Shown here in pieces: positions 16,712 through 26,608 of a DNA stretch of 40,597 nt (within the stretch, counting starts at the first letter, position 1; each line of letters starts with the position of its first letter). The DNA comes from Nitrospirota bacterium (GTDB lineage: Bacteria > Nitrospirota > Thermodesulfovibrionia > Thermodesulfovibrionales > UBA6898). The notes below the pieces were generated by a model, which was not told where the DNA came from, did no database searches, and saw only the letters and a program-made list of their open reading frames with translations. The stretch is from contig JAJXTV010000033.1 in NCBI GenBank assembly GCA_021783515.1, positions 1 to 40,597 of the forward strand. Direction: 5' to 3'. The translations under genes and the position numbers were made by a program.

Positions 16712-16969
16712 AGGCCGGGAATGAGGCGGATTAATTTCTTTTATATGTCACGGGGCTCTTTGACAGAGAACCGGAGTCATCCGGAGTGCAAAAAAGAGTA
16801 AACTATAGGGAGGCCAGGGGCAGAGATGATTGACAGAGGCCTTTGCGGGTTATACAACGACAGAAAAAAGATCACTCTGAGTCTGGAGAATAGAAAGGGG
16901 GTGTGCAAGGAAGATGTTTAGCACGACTGGGGGGCCTATTTCCCCTCTTGCCTCTACCTTGCCTGCGGT
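16712..16969 (+). promoter_or_regulatory. Leader region ahead of the polysaccharide genes
   Basis: A 258-bp gene-free leader after the antiterminator gene. It holds two TTGACA hexamers (16760-16765 and 16830-16835). The second is 15 bp from TATACA (16851-16856), a possible though tightly spaced promoter. GCCAGGGGC at 16813-16821 matches part of the enterobacterial JUMPstart element, but the ops core is not present. This is the likely region where the antiterminator would be recruited; no defined element can be claimed. Confidence 0.35.
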
Positions 16970-17986
16970 ATGAGAATTCTTGTCACCGGCGCTGCGGGCT
17001 TTATCGGCTTCTCTCTCTCGAAGCGGCTGGTCGATCGGGGAGACGAGGTGACGGGGCTCGACAATCTCAACGACTATTACGACGTCGGCCTCAAGCTGTC
17101 CAGGCTGAAGCAGCTCTCGCTTGAGCGGCGCTTCACCCCAATTCGACTCGACCTTCACGACAGGGACGGTGTGGCGAGGCTCTTTTCGGAAAACCGGTTC
17201 GACGTCGTCGTGAACATGGCGGCCCAGGCCGGCGTCAGGTATTCCCTGAAAAACCCCTACGCCTATGTCGACAGCAACCTGAGCGGGTTCCTCAACGTGC
17301 TGGAGGGGTGCAGGCAGACCGGTGTGAAGCATCTTGTTTTTGCGTCGTCGAGCTCGGTCTACGGGGCCAATACGAAGATGCCGTATTCGATCCACGACAA
17401 CGTCGACCACCCGGTATCGCTTTACGCGGCGACGAAGAAGTCGAACGAGCTGATGGCCCACGCCTATTCGAGTCTCTACGGTATCCCCTGCACCGGACTG
17501 AGGTTTTTCACGGTCTATGGGCCGTGGGGCAGGCCGGACATGGCCTATTTCCTCTTTACCAAAGCGATCATGGAAGGAAGGCCGATCGATGTCTTCAACC
17601 ACGGAAAGATGAAAAGGGACTTCACGTACATAGACGATATCATAGAGGCAGTGGCGAGGGTGATCGGCCGCATACCGGCGTCCGACCCTTCCTGGCGCGG
17701 CGACGCCCCCGATTCCGCGACGAGTTATGCGCCCTACCGTCTCTACAACATAGGGAACAACAGTCCCGTCGAGCTTCTTCAGTTCATCGGGGTGCTCGAA
17801 GAATGCATCGGGAAGAAGGCCGAAAAAAATATGCTGCCGATACAGGCGGGAGACGTTCCGGCCACCTACGCCGACGTCGACGACCTGATGCGGGACGTCG
17901 GTTTCAAGCCTTCGACGTCGATCGAAACCGGCCTTGAGCGCTTTGTCGGCTGGTATAAGGAATACTACAAAGACGGGGGGAAGTGA
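16970..17986 (+). CDS. UDP-glucuronate 4-epimerase
   Basis: A 338-residue short-chain epimerase. The NAD-binding motif GAAGFIG lies at the N-terminus. The family-typical LDNLNDYYD, AAQAGVRYS, the catalytic SSSSVYG and YAATK, and RFFTVYGPWGRPDMA follow. These match CapI/LpsL-type UDP-glucuronate 4-epimerases, which convert UDP-GlcA to UDP-GalA for surface polysaccharide. The ATG lies just after TGCGGT, a poor ribosome-binding site. The UDP-xylose synthase gene follows after a heptanucleotide array. Confidence 0.9.
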   Translation: MRILVTGAAGFIGFSLSKRLVDRGDEVTGLDNLNDYYDVGLKLSRLKQLSLERRFTPIRLDLHDRDGVARLFSENRFDVVVNMAAQAGVRYSLKNPYAYVDSNLSGFLNVLEGCRQTGVKHLVFASSSSVYGANTKMPYSIHDNVDHPVSLYAATKKSNELMAHAYSSLYGIPCTGLRFFTVYGPWGRPDMAYFLFTKAIMEGRPIDVFNHGKMKRDFTYIDDIIEAVARVIGRIPASDPSWRGDAPDSATSYAPYRLYNIGNNSPVELLQFIGVLEECIGKKAEKNMLPIQAGDVPATYADVDDLMRDVGFKPSTSIETGLERFVGWYKEYYKDGGK

Positions 17987-18045
17987 AAGACAAGGGACTT
18001 TTAACTTTAATTCATAACCTTTAACCTTCAACTCTAAACTGTCCA
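17983..18045. repeat. Heptanucleotide repeat array before the UDP-xylose synthase gene
   Basis: Nine 7-nt units in one unbroken register, beginning at the stop codon of the upstream epimerase. The first is GTGAAAG; later units are of the type ACTTTAA, CCTTTAA, CCTTCAA, CTCTAAA. The array fills nearly the whole 69-bp gap, leaving only an AAGGAT ribosome-binding site before the next ATG. Confidence 0.78.
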
Positions 18046-18055
18046 AGGATCGAAC

Positions 18056-19090
18056 ATGAAAAATTTTTCCGGCAAGAGGATCGTGGTCACCGGGGGGGCG
18101 GGATTTCTCGGCTTGCACCTCTGTGAGAGGCTGCTCGGAGAGGGGCATGAGGTGCTCTGCGTCGACAACTTCTACACCGGCAGAAGGCGGAACATCGCCC
18201 GTCTGCTCGCTAACCCCCTCTTCGAGGTCCTGCGCCACGATATTTGCTTTCCGCTTTACGTGGAATGCGACGAGATCTATAACCTCGCCTGCCCGGCCTC
18301 ACCCGTCTACTACCAGTTCGATCCGGTCCAGACGACGAAGGTGAGCGTGCACGGGGCGATCAACATGCTCGGCCTCGCCAAGAGGGTGAAGGCGAAGATC
18401 CTCCAGGCCTCCACCTCCGAGGTATACGGAGATCCGGTCGTGCATCCGCAGACGGAGGCGTATTGGGGCAACGTCAATCCGATAGGACTGAGGTCCTGCT
18501 ACGACGAGGGCAAGCGGTGCGCCGAGACGCTCTTCTTCGACTACCACCGGCAGCACCGCCTCAGGATCAAGGTGGCGAGGATCTTCAACACCTACGGTCC
18601 CGGGATGCACCCCGACGACGGGAGGGTCGTCTCGAACTTCATCATGCAGGCCTTGCGCGGAGAAGAGATTACGGTTTACGGCAACGGGGGCCAGACCCGG
18701 AGCTTCTGCTACGTCGACGACATGGTCGACGGGCTCGTAAGGCTGATGGAGAGCCCGGACGACTTTACCGGCCCGGTGAACCTCGGAAATCCCGTGGAGT
18801 TTACAATCCTCCGGCTTGCTGAGCTGGTGATTAAGCTGGTTAACGGGGAACACAGGCCAGAGGACCCGGAACTCAAGGTAGTCTTTGCGCCCCTTCCCTC
18901 CGACGACCCGGCCCAGCGCCAGCCGGACATCGGGCTGGCGAGGGAGAAACTCGGCTGGGAGCCGGCTGTGCAGCTCGAAAAGGGACTCGAAAAGACGATT
19001 GAGTATTTTAAGCGACTGGTTGAGTCTGAATCCGATCTTCCTCGCGGCGAGGAAAGGGCAGGCAGCGGGGAATGGGAACGTGAACAGTGA
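18056..19090 (+). CDS. uxs: UDP-glucuronate decarboxylase (UDP-xylose synthase)
   Basis: A 344-residue decarboxylating epimerase-family enzyme converting UDP-GlcA to UDP-xylose. It shows VTGGAGFLG (NAD), the UXS signature [29 protein letters not shown] (catalytic Tyr and Lys) and [18 protein letters not shown]. The core ends near residue 322. The last ~20 residues are a polar tail rich in Glu, Arg, Ser and Gly that seems unconserved and runs into a GTGAAC-type repeat. It shares the UDP-GlcA pool with the preceding 4-epimerase, so both uronate- and pentose-containing glycans are likely. Confidence 0.93.
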   Translation: MKNFSGKRIVVTGGAGFLGLHLCERLLGEGHEVLCVDNFYTGRRRNIARLLANPLFEVLRHDICFPLYVECDEIYNLACPASPVYYQFDPVQTTKVSVHGAINMLGLAKRVKAKILQASTSEVYGDPVVHPQTEAYWGNVNPIGLRSCYDEGKRCAETLFFDYHRQHRLRIKVARIFNTYGPGMHPDDGRVVSNFIMQALRGEEITVYGNGGQTRSFCYVDDMVDGLVRLMESPDDFTGPVNLGNPVEFTILRLAELVIKLVNGEHRPEDPELKVVFAPLPSDDPAQRQPDIGLAREKLGWEPAVQLEKGLEKTIEYFKRLVESESDLPRGEERAGSGEWEREQ

Positions 19091-19112
19091 ACGTTCTTAT
19101 TCCCTGCGGCGC

Positions 19113-19132
19113 TATAATTACGTGCCGTGCGC
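19113..19132 (+). promoter_or_regulatory. TATAAT-bearing module, copy 1
   Basis: TATAATTAC followed three bases later by CCGTGCGC. Seventeen of 20 bases match a second copy at 20805-20824, both shortly after a GTGAAC/TGAATGG repeat. The hexamer is a perfect -10 box, but there is no clear -35. It overlaps the GTG start of the next gene. Confidence 0.45.
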
Positions 19133-20779
19133 GCGGCAAAGAGCATAGAGCTTCCCACGTTGAACCTGGAACATAGAACGACGAACATTGCCCTCCGCCT
19201 TCTTGCCGTCGGTTCACTTCTCGCCGCCCTCTATCTCTTCCTCGCCTTCCGCGTCGTGCCGGTGAACGAGGACGCGGGGACCTTCATCCCGATCGCAAAG
19301 GAGGTCCTGCAGGGCGCAGTCCCGACAAGGGATGTGATGACATGGAAGACGCCGGGCATCTATTATATCGCAGGATTTTGGATGAGGCTCTTCGGAACGG
19401 ACTTCGACCGGGTTGTACTCCTGGTCTATCTCGTCAATGCCCTCAACGCCTTTCTCCTTTATCTCGTCCTGTCCCGTTTCGTCACGGTGAGGCTGCCGCG
19501 GCTTCTCCTCGGCCTCTCCTTCTTCTATTCCTCGATCATTCTGGAGGGCTTCTGGTTTGTGCTCGAGCCGTTTCAGGTTGCCTTCATCCTCGCTGCATAT
19601 CTGGCGTATCTCGGCAAGAGCGAAGGTTTTCTGAAATGCGCGGTGACCGGGCTGCTTGTCGGATGCGCGGTCATGGTCAAGCAGTATTCCGTTTTCGTGC
19701 TGGCAGGCTTTCTCTCCGCGATATGGCTCGAAAGGAGGAAGAAGGACGGCGTCTGGGCGGTCGGGAAGAAGATCGTGGCGACGGCATTATTGTCGACCCT
19801 GCCTTTCTTCGCTTTTGTCGGTCTGACCGGAGCGGACATGGTCGCTGCGCTCCGCTCCTTCGGGGTGCTGGGCAGCGCCTCTGCCTCATACGTGGCGGTT
19901 GGATGGTCCGGTCCGGGCCGTTACGTCTCCGGCCTCCTGGCCGGTCTTGTCCAGGCCAACTGGCTCTTTTTGCCTTTTCTCCTCTTTCTCTTGCTGCTTT
20001 TGAAGAGGAGAGGCTATTTCAGCCCGGACGTACGGCTGCATATTTCCGCCGGCGTCCTCTTTCTCTTTTCGTCCCTTCCGCTTCTGGTCAGGCAGTTTAA
20101 CCACTATTTTCTCCTGGTGGCGCCCTGGAGCTACATCCTGCTTGGCATGTTGCTCGGGCCCGCGCTGAAGGAAGAGCGGGGGGCTGGACGGGCAGCGGGA
20201 TACGCGGGGGCCGCCGGGCTCCTCTGTCTCTTCGTCCTCTTGCCGGCCTTTGTGGCGGCAACGCCCTCTTTTTATGCCCTGCCGAAGGGCCGGATAGCGC
20301 TTTTCACCTCACTCTTCCTGCTGTCGGCCCTGTCGCTGCTCTTTGTTGCCGACCGTCTCTCCGGCAGGCGGACCGGCATCTCCGCGGCGGTCATGGGGCT
20401 CTGCGCAGTCGTCTTCTTCGAGACCCTTTTTCTCGGAATGAAGATGCCCTTCAGGGAGCTCCGGCAGCAGAAGGCGGCCCAGACTGCGGAGGCGAAGGCG
20501 ATCAACGCGGTGTTCCGGAGGGGCAGTGCAGTGCAGGTGATCGGCTATCACCCCTACATCTACGTTACCTGCGATTTCGTCAGCCCGATGCATGATTATG
20601 AGTTCAGCAATTCTTCGGCGCCCCCCGGGATCGACTGGGAGCGGACAAAGGCGGTCCTGATCGGGACGGGCGGCGTTCCTGCCTACCGCAGCGCCCTCGC
20701 CGCGCATGGTCTGAGAAAGGTCGGGGAATGGGACGGAAGGGTGGAGTTTTATGAAAAGACAGTCAGCGGCAAACAATGA
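19127..20779 (+). CDS. GT39-like polytopic glycosyltransferase
   Basis: A 550-residue membrane protein with about 10-12 transmembrane segments. The first external loop carries VNEDAGTF, with the acidic pair typical of GT-C enzymes (ArnT/PMT-like), and then WKTPGIYYIAGFWM. A soluble C-terminal part starts near residue 440. It would transfer a sugar from a polyprenyl-phosphate donor on the periplasmic side. The donor may come from the GT2 enzyme encoded at 26609-27595, but that link is an inference. The GTG start at 19127 is uncertain; residues 11-20 are encoded by four 7-nt units all ending in GAAC (19159-19186), so the true start may be later. Confidence 0.78.
   Translation: MRAAKSIELPTLNLEHRTTNIALRLLAVGSLLAALYLFLAFRVVPVNEDAGTFIPIAKEVLQGAVPTRDVMTWKTPGIYYIAGFWMRLFGTDFDRVVLLVYLVNALNAFLLYLVLSRFVTVRLPRLLLGLSFFYSSIILEGFWFVLEPFQVAFILAAYLAYLGKSEGFLKCAVTGLLVGCAVMVKQYSVFVLAGFLSAIWLERRKKDGVWAVGKKIVATALLSTLPFFAFVGLTGADMVAALRSFGVLGSASASYVAVGWSGPGRYVSGLLAGLVQANWLFLPFLLFLLLLLKRRGYFSPDVRLHISAGVLFLFSSLPLLVRQFNHYFLLVAPWSYILLGMLLGPALKEERGAGRAAGYAGAAGLLCLFVLLPAFVAATPSFYALPKGRIALFTSLFLLSALSLLFVADRLSGRRTGISAAVMGLCAVVFFETLFLGMKMPFRELRQQKAAQTAEAKAINAVFRRGSAVQVIGYHPYIYVTCDFVSPMHDYEFSNSSAPPGIDWERTKAVLIGTGGVPAYRSALAAHGLRKVGEWDGRVEFYEKTVSGKQ
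19159..19186. repeat. Heptanucleotide repeat array (NNNGAAC x4)
   Basis: Four exact-length 7-nt units ending in GAAC: GTTGAAC, CTGGAAC, ATAGAAC, GACGAAC. It lies within the annotated 5' coding part of the glycosyltransferase gene. A shorter GTGAAC pair lies at 19080-19093, overlapping the end of the preceding gene. Confidence 0.75.
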
Positions 20780-20824
20780 ATGGTGAATGGGTCTGTGTCT
20801 GCGGTATAATTACTCACCGTGCGC
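20777..20824. repeat. TGAATGG repeat plus TATAAT module, copy 2
   Basis: Two TGAATGG units (20777-20790) start at the glycosyltransferase stop codon. Fifteen bases later is TATAATTAC...CCGTGCGC (20805-20824), nearly the same as the module at 19113-19132. It may be a promoter for manC, giving a leader of about 180 nt. Confidence 0.5.
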
Positions 20825-20936
20825 CGTGAAAGGCGAGGCAAAGCCGTGTGGCGGTTTTCGTTCCGAGTCCCGCGCTGCTTCAAGCGTGCGTGAGGAGGAA
20901 AACGGGGAGCTGACATCGATTAGTGAACTTCGGACC

Positions 20937-20971
20937 GTGAGCACAGGACGGCGAGCACAGGACGGCGAGCA
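20937..20971. repeat. Heptanucleotide repeat array before manC
   Basis: Five contiguous 7-nt units alternate two words, GTGAGCA/GCGAGCA and CAGGACG. The 14-bp pair GAGCACAGGACGGC is exactly duplicated. The array ends 26 nt before the manC ATG. Confidence 0.75.
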
Positions 20972-20997
20972 GTCTTTATTGAGAGAGGGGTGATGGC

Positions 20998-22509
20998 ATG
21001 TATGCGGTGATACTTGCGGGCGGAAGCGGGACGAGGTTCTGGCCGCTGAGCAGGGAGACGAGCCCGAAGCAGATGCTGAGGGTGTTCGGCGACCTTACGA
21101 TGATCCAGCAGACGGTGGCAAGGCTGGGAGACGCGATGCCGAAAGAGAACATCTACATCGTGACGGGGCAGAAATACGCCTACGAGATCGGGCAGCAGCT
21201 GCTCGAAGTGGAAGGCGCAGAGGGAGTGAAGATTCTCAACGAGCCCGAGGCGAAGAATACCGCTCCGGCCATCGGCTTCGCCGCCGCGCATATCGCGAAG
21301 AAATCCCCCGATGCGGTCATGGCGGTGATGCCTTCGGACCATATCATCGCGAAGAACGACGTCTTCATGGAGGTCCTTCGGAGGGCGAAGGCCCTGGCCC
21401 GGAGGGGATACCTCACCACGATCGGGATAAAGCCTGACAGGCCTGAGACCGGCTACGGCTATATCCAGACGGGAAGAAGCATCTCAAAGGACGCCGCAAT
21501 GGGCGAGTTCGAGGTGACGCGCTTCGTCGAGAAGCCCGACCTGAAGACCGCGAAGCAGTATATGAAGTCAGGCGGCTATCTCTGGAACAGCGGCATCTTT
21601 GTCTGGCGGGTGAAGGACGTGCTTGCCGAGATCAGGAGGCAGCTTCCTGAGTTCTACCGCGGCATCGTCGCGATCGAAAAGGCGATCGGGAAGAAGACCG
21701 AAGAGGAGGCGGTCGCCTCCGCCTTCCGGGCCTTTAAGCCGGTTTCGATCGACTACGGCATCATGGAAAGGGCAAAGAAAGTGGCGGTGATATCGGCCGA
21801 CATAGGATGGTCCGACATGGGGAGCTTGAGGGCGATCGAAGATATCTCCGAGAAGGATGAAGCCGGAAACGTCGTTGCCGGAAACGTGATCGATATCGGA
21901 TCGAGGGATTCGATCGTATACGCGGGGAAGCGGCTCGTGGCGACGGTGGGCCTCGAGAATATGGTCGTCGTCGATACCCCCGATGCGACGCTTGTCTGCC
22001 GCAAGGACAACACCCAGGACGTCAGAAAGGTGGTCGACGCGCTCAAGAAGAAGAAGGCGGACGAGTTGGTCGAGCACGTGACGGTGAGCAGGCCGTGGGG
22101 CTCCTATACAATTCTGGAGGTCGGGGCGCGGTACAAGATCAAGAGGATCGTCGTCAACGCCGGCGCCAAGCTCAGCTACCAGCTTCACCATCACCGGAGC
22201 GAGCACTGGGTCGTTGTCTCGGGCACCGCCAGGGTGACGGTCGGGGAGAAGAGCTTCAACGTCCATCCGAACGAGTCGACGTATGTCCCGATGTCGACCG
22301 GCCATAGGCTCGAGAATCCGGGGAAGGTGCCCCTGCATCTCATCGAGGTCCAGAACGGCGATTACATGGCCGAGGACGACATCGTCCGCTTCGACGACGA
22401 ATACGGAAGAACGCCTGCAGAACAGGGGGAGATCAGGAGGCAGGTGAAGGCAAGAAAACGGACAGCTAAAAAAGATACCCGGGAGAGGGAAAGGCAAAGA
22501 GGCGGGTAA
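20998..22509 (+). CDS. manC: Mannose-1-P guanylyltransferase / mannose-6-P isomerase
   Basis: A 503-residue bifunctional type II enzyme. The N-terminal nucleotidyltransferase (about 1-290) has AGGSGTRFWPLS, a PKQ motif, MPSDHII and FVEKPD. The C-terminal cupin isomerase domain (about 360-480) has RPWGSY and the metal-binding HHHRSEHW. It interconverts fructose-6-P and mannose-6-P and makes GDP-mannose from mannose-1-P. The manB gene follows 1 nt after the stop codon, supplying mannose-1-P. A purine-rich AGAGGGG lies upstream of the ATG. Confidence 0.96.
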   Translation: MYAVILAGGSGTRFWPLSRETSPKQMLRVFGDLTMIQQTVARLGDAMPKENIYIVTGQKYAYEIGQQLLEVEGAEGVKILNEPEAKNTAPAIGFAAAHIAKKSPDAVMAVMPSDHIIAKNDVFMEVLRRAKALARRGYLTTIGIKPDRPETGYGYIQTGRSISKDAAMGEFEVTRFVEKPDLKTAKQYMKSGGYLWNSGIFVWRVKDVLAEIRRQLPEFYRGIVAIEKAIGKKTEEEAVASAFRAFKPVSIDYGIMERAKKVAVISADIGWSDMGSLRAIEDISEKDEAGNVVAGNVIDIGSRDSIVYAGKRLVATVGLENMVVVDTPDATLVCRKDNTQDVRKVVDALKKKKADELVEHVTVSRPWGSYTILEVGARYKIKRIVVNAGAKLSYQLHHHRSEHWVVVSGTARVTVGEKSFNVHPNESTYVPMSTGHRLENPGKVPLHLIEVQNGDYMAEDDIVRFDDEYGRTPAEQGEIRRQVKARKRTAKKDTRERERQRGG

Positions 22510-22510
22510 C

Positions 22511-23923
22511 GTGTCCCCGGCGTCTTTATCAGTTTCTTATAGAATGATCGACAAGACGATTTTCAGGCAATATGATATCAGGGGCGTCTGGGGGCGGGAG
22601 TTGACGCCTGAGGCTGCGCTGCTGATCGGCAGGGCCTTCGGCACCTATATCGGCCGCAGTTCACAGAAGGGCTCCCCGAGGATAACCGTCGGCAGGGACG
22701 TGAGGCTGAGCTCGGGTCCGATCGCGGCGGAACTGATCGGGGGGCTTGCGTCCACCGGCGCAGAGGTGGTCGATATCGGCGAATGCCCGACTCCGGTGCA
22801 GTATTTTTCGCTCTACCGTCTTGCGGCGGACGGCGGCGTCATGGTCACCGGCAGCCACAATCCTCCCGAATATAACGGCTTCAAACTCTGCCTCGGCAAA
22901 GAGACGATCTACGGCCAGGAGATACAGAAGATCCGGGAGATCATCGAGAGAGGGGCCTTCGACGAGGGAAACGGCAGGGTCGAAGAGAGGCCGGTGACCG
23001 GAGAGTATATCGACCACCTCAGGAAGGACTTTGGCGATCTCTCCGGCATCAGGGTTGTGCTCGACGCCGGGAACGGTACGGCGGGTCTTGCCGCCCCCGC
23101 GGTCGTGGAAGGGCTCGGCGCCGACGTCGTCAGGCTCTTTTGCGAGCCTGACGGGAACTTTCCGAACCATCATCCCGATCCGGTGGTGGCTGAAAACCTC
23201 TCCGCTTTGATACGGAAGGTGGAGGAGACGGGGGCGGACATCGGTGTCGCCTATGACGGAGATTCCGACAGGATCGGCGTCGTCGACGCGCGGGGCGATA
23301 TTATATGGGGAGACCGGCTGATGGTCATTTTTTCCCGGTCCATCCTGAAAAGGTCCCGAGGGGCCGCCATCATCGGAGAGGTGAAATGCTCGCAGGTGAT
23401 GTACGACGAGATCAGGCGCTGCGGCGGGATGCCGATAATGTGGAAGACCGGCCATTCGCTGATCAAGAAGAAGATGAAGGAAGAGAAGGCGCTTCTCGCC
23501 GGTGAGATGAGCGGCCATATATTCTTTGCCGACCGCTATTTCGGCTATGACGATGCGATCTATGCGACCCTGCGGCTGCTGGAGATCCTCAAGGAAAACG
23601 GAAGCCCCTATCGCATCGGCCGGCTGCTGGAAGGGCTGCCGGAGGTCTTTTCGACCCCCGAGATCAGGTTGGACTGCCCCGATACGCTGAAATTCAGGGT
23701 GATAGAACGGATGCAGGAGGCGTTCATCGGATATGACGTCAACACCACCGACGGGGCCAGGGTCAACTTCGGGAACGGATGGGCGCTCGTCAGGGCCTCC
23801 AATACTCAGCCGGCTCTGGTGATGAGGTTCGAGGCGCAGAGCGAGCCGTCGCTGAAGAAGATACGGGCGGTCGTGGAGGGAAAACTGGAAGAAACGATGA
23901 AGACGGTTAAAAATCAAGCATGA
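22511..23923 (+). CDS. manB: Phosphomannomutase / phosphoglucomutase
   Basis: The 470-residue alpha-D-phosphohexomutase converts mannose-6-P to mannose-1-P and probably acts on glucose phosphates too. The active-site phosphoserine loop is TGSHNPPEYNGFK, the metal-binding loop DGDSDRIG, the sugar-binding loop GEMSGH, and the C-terminal phosphate-binding loop RASNTQP. I report the GTG at 22511, which has GAGGCGGG upstream; the ATG at 22544 (MIDKTIFRQYDIRG) is where conservation begins and is an equal candidate. It forms an operon with manC and the following dehydrogenase. Confidence 0.93.
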   Translation: MSPASLSVSYRMIDKTIFRQYDIRGVWGRELTPEAALLIGRAFGTYIGRSSQKGSPRITVGRDVRLSSGPIAAELIGGLASTGAEVVDIGECPTPVQYFSLYRLAADGGVMVTGSHNPPEYNGFKLCLGKETIYGQEIQKIREIIERGAFDEGNGRVEERPVTGEYIDHLRKDFGDLSGIRVVLDAGNGTAGLAAPAVVEGLGADVVRLFCEPDGNFPNHHPDPVVAENLSALIRKVEETGADIGVAYDGDSDRIGVVDARGDIIWGDRLMVIFSRSILKRSRGAAIIGEVKCSQVMYDEIRRCGGMPIMWKTGHSLIKKKMKEEKALLAGEMSGHIFFADRYFGYDDAIYATLRLLEILKENGSPYRIGRLLEGLPEVFSTPEIRLDCPDTLKFRVIERMQEAFIGYDVNTTDGARVNFGNGWALVRASNTQPALVMRFEAQSEPSLKKIRAVVEGKLEETMKTVKNQA

Positions 23924-23940
23924 GGAGTCGGGAGGCGAGC

Positions 23941-25272
23941 GTGAAAAAGGGGAATAAGAGAATTCTAAAAGAACTGTCTGATGCCATCGGGAATAAGAAG
24001 GCGACGGTCGGTGTGATCGGGCTCGGCTACGTAGGCATTCCCCTGGCGATCGCCTTCAATAAAGCGGGTTTCTCCGTCCGCGGCTTCGACGTCGATCCGC
24101 GGAAGATCCCGCTTCTCAGGAGGGGAAGAAGCTATCTGAGACATATCCCCTCGGGGGAGATTCGGGCGATGAACGAGACCGGCCGGTTTGTCGCGACAGA
24201 TGATTTTTCGCTCATCCGCAATACCGACTGCATCTGCCTCTGCGTGCCGACCCCCCTCGACAGCCACCATCAACCGGACCTTTCCTATGTGATCAATACG
24301 GCGAAGACCGTCGGCAGGTATCTCCGGCCGGGGCATCTCATCGTTCTCGAAAGCACCACCTATCCCGGGACCACGCAGGAGGAGGTCAGGCCGATTCTCG
24401 AGAGCAACGGCCTCAGGGCCGGGAGGGACTTTTTCCTGGCATATTCTCCGGAGAGGGAGGACCCGAACAACCCGCGTTTTTCGACCCGCACCATCCCGAA
24501 GGTCGTCGGGGGCTGCACGAAGAGCTGTCTGCAGGCGGCCGGGGCGCTCTATCGCGCCGTTGTCGAGACGGTCGTGCCGGTTTCTTCCATGGACGTCGCC
24601 GAGGCGGCGAAGCTTCTCGAAAATATCTACCGCTCGGTGAACATCGCGCTCGTGAACGAGTTGAAGGTCTGCTTCGACAGGATGGGCATCGACGTCTGGG
24701 AGGTGATCGGAGCGGCAAAGACGAAGCCCTTCGGGTTTCAGGCATTTTATCCCGGCCCCGGGCTGGGGGGCCACTGTATACCGATCGACCCTTTTTATCT
24801 CACCTGGAAGGCGAGAGAGTTCGATTTCCACACGAGGTTTATCGAACTCGCAGGAGAGATCAATACCGCGATGCCCTATTATGTCGTCTCTCGCCTCGGC
24901 GAGGCGCTTAATAGCGGGGGAAAAGGGGTGAAGGGTTCGCGCATACTCGTCCTCGGGCTTGCCTACAAGAAAGACGTCGACGACGTCAGAGAATCGCCGT
25001 CGCTGAAGCTGATCGAACTGCTCCGGGGGAAGGGTGCGAAGGTCGATTACCACGACCCCTATGTCCCCAAAACGAGGAAGTCCCGCGAATACGACCTCAG
25101 GATGACATCGGTCCCTCTGACCGCCGCCAATCTCGGGAAGTACGACTGCGTGCTCATTTCGACGGACCATTCGGTCTTCGATTACGATTTCATCGTCAGG
25201 CACAGCAGGCTTGTGGTGGATACGAGAAACGCCACTGCAGGGATGAAGTCGAAGAAGATCGTGAAGGCGTAA
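23941..25272 (+). CDS. Nucleotide-sugar 6-dehydrogenase (WbpA-like)
   Basis: A UDP-sugar dehydrogenase of about 443 residues. It has Rossmann motif GLGYVGIPLA, CVPTPLD, ESTTYPGTT, SPEREDP, and catalytic Cys in GLGGHCIPIDPFY. C-terminal NAD-domain motifs are GLAYKKDVDDVRESPS and DTRNA. GGHCIPIDPFYL followed by TWKARE and FIELAGEIN is typical of WbpA-type UDP-GlcNAc dehydrogenases. It makes a UDP-uronate by two successive oxidations. No other candidate for UDP-GlcA synthesis is in the window, so a UDP-glucose substrate is also possible. I prefer the GTG at 23941 with GGGAGG just upstream; an ATG at 23920 overlaps the manB stop by 4 nt. Confidence 0.88.
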   Translation: MKKGNKRILKELSDAIGNKKATVGVIGLGYVGIPLAIAFNKAGFSVRGFDVDPRKIPLLRRGRSYLRHIPSGEIRAMNETGRFVATDDFSLIRNTDCICLCVPTPLDSHHQPDLSYVINTAKTVGRYLRPGHLIVLESTTYPGTTQEEVRPILESNGLRAGRDFFLAYSPEREDPNNPRFSTRTIPKVVGGCTKSCLQAAGALYRAVVETVVPVSSMDVAEAAKLLENIYRSVNIALVNELKVCFDRMGIDVWEVIGAAKTKPFGFQAFYPGPGLGGHCIPIDPFYLTWKAREFDFHTRFIELAGEINTAMPYYVVSRLGEALNSGGKGVKGSRILVLGLAYKKDVDDVRESPSLKLIELLRGKGAKVDYHDPYVPKTRKSREYDLRMTSVPLTAANLGKYDCVLISTDHSVFDYDFIVRHSRLVVDTRNATAGMKSKKIVKA

Positions 25273-25352
25273 AGGCTGTGGAAGGTGAAGACACGAGGCT
25301 CAGGGGCGCTTTCAATTATTCGCTTCGAGCTCTCCGTGCTCATTCTTCTTGC

Positions 25353-26422
<1,070 letters not shown>

Positions 26423-26520
26423 TTTGGGAAGGGACTGTCTTCAAGGAGATGGCGAATGGTGAGACGAACGGTCGCTGTGGTAAACTAAAATAGCATCCGG
26501 GAGCTTTACCGTAATGCCCG

Positions 26521-26567
26521 GGCGGCTTCAGATGAATGCCGCCGGAGGGGGGTGAAACGACGGTTTC
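26521..26567 (+). other. Two hairpins in the GT2 leader
   Basis: GGCGGC (26521-26526) pairs with GCCGCC (26538-26543), and TGAAAC (26552-26557) with GTTTCA (26562-26567). They lie in the 238-bp gap between galE and the GT2 gene, 41 nt before its ATG. I could not match this to a known riboswitch or ribosomal leader. A TAAAAT at 26486-26491 could be a -10 box, without a good -35. Confidence 0.4.
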
Positions 26568-26608
26568 ATCTCTCTGAACAGGGAACGACCTGAAGAGGAA
26601 CAGGAACT

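Noticed and set aside
16813-16821. JUMPstart/ops element
   Set aside because: Only GCCAGGGGC matches; the ops core GGCGGTAGCGTG is absent, so it is recorded only as part of the leader.
16850-18238. 462-codon minus-strand frame opposite the UDP-glucuronate epimerase
   Set aside because: Shadow of a conserved epimerase with no homology of its own.
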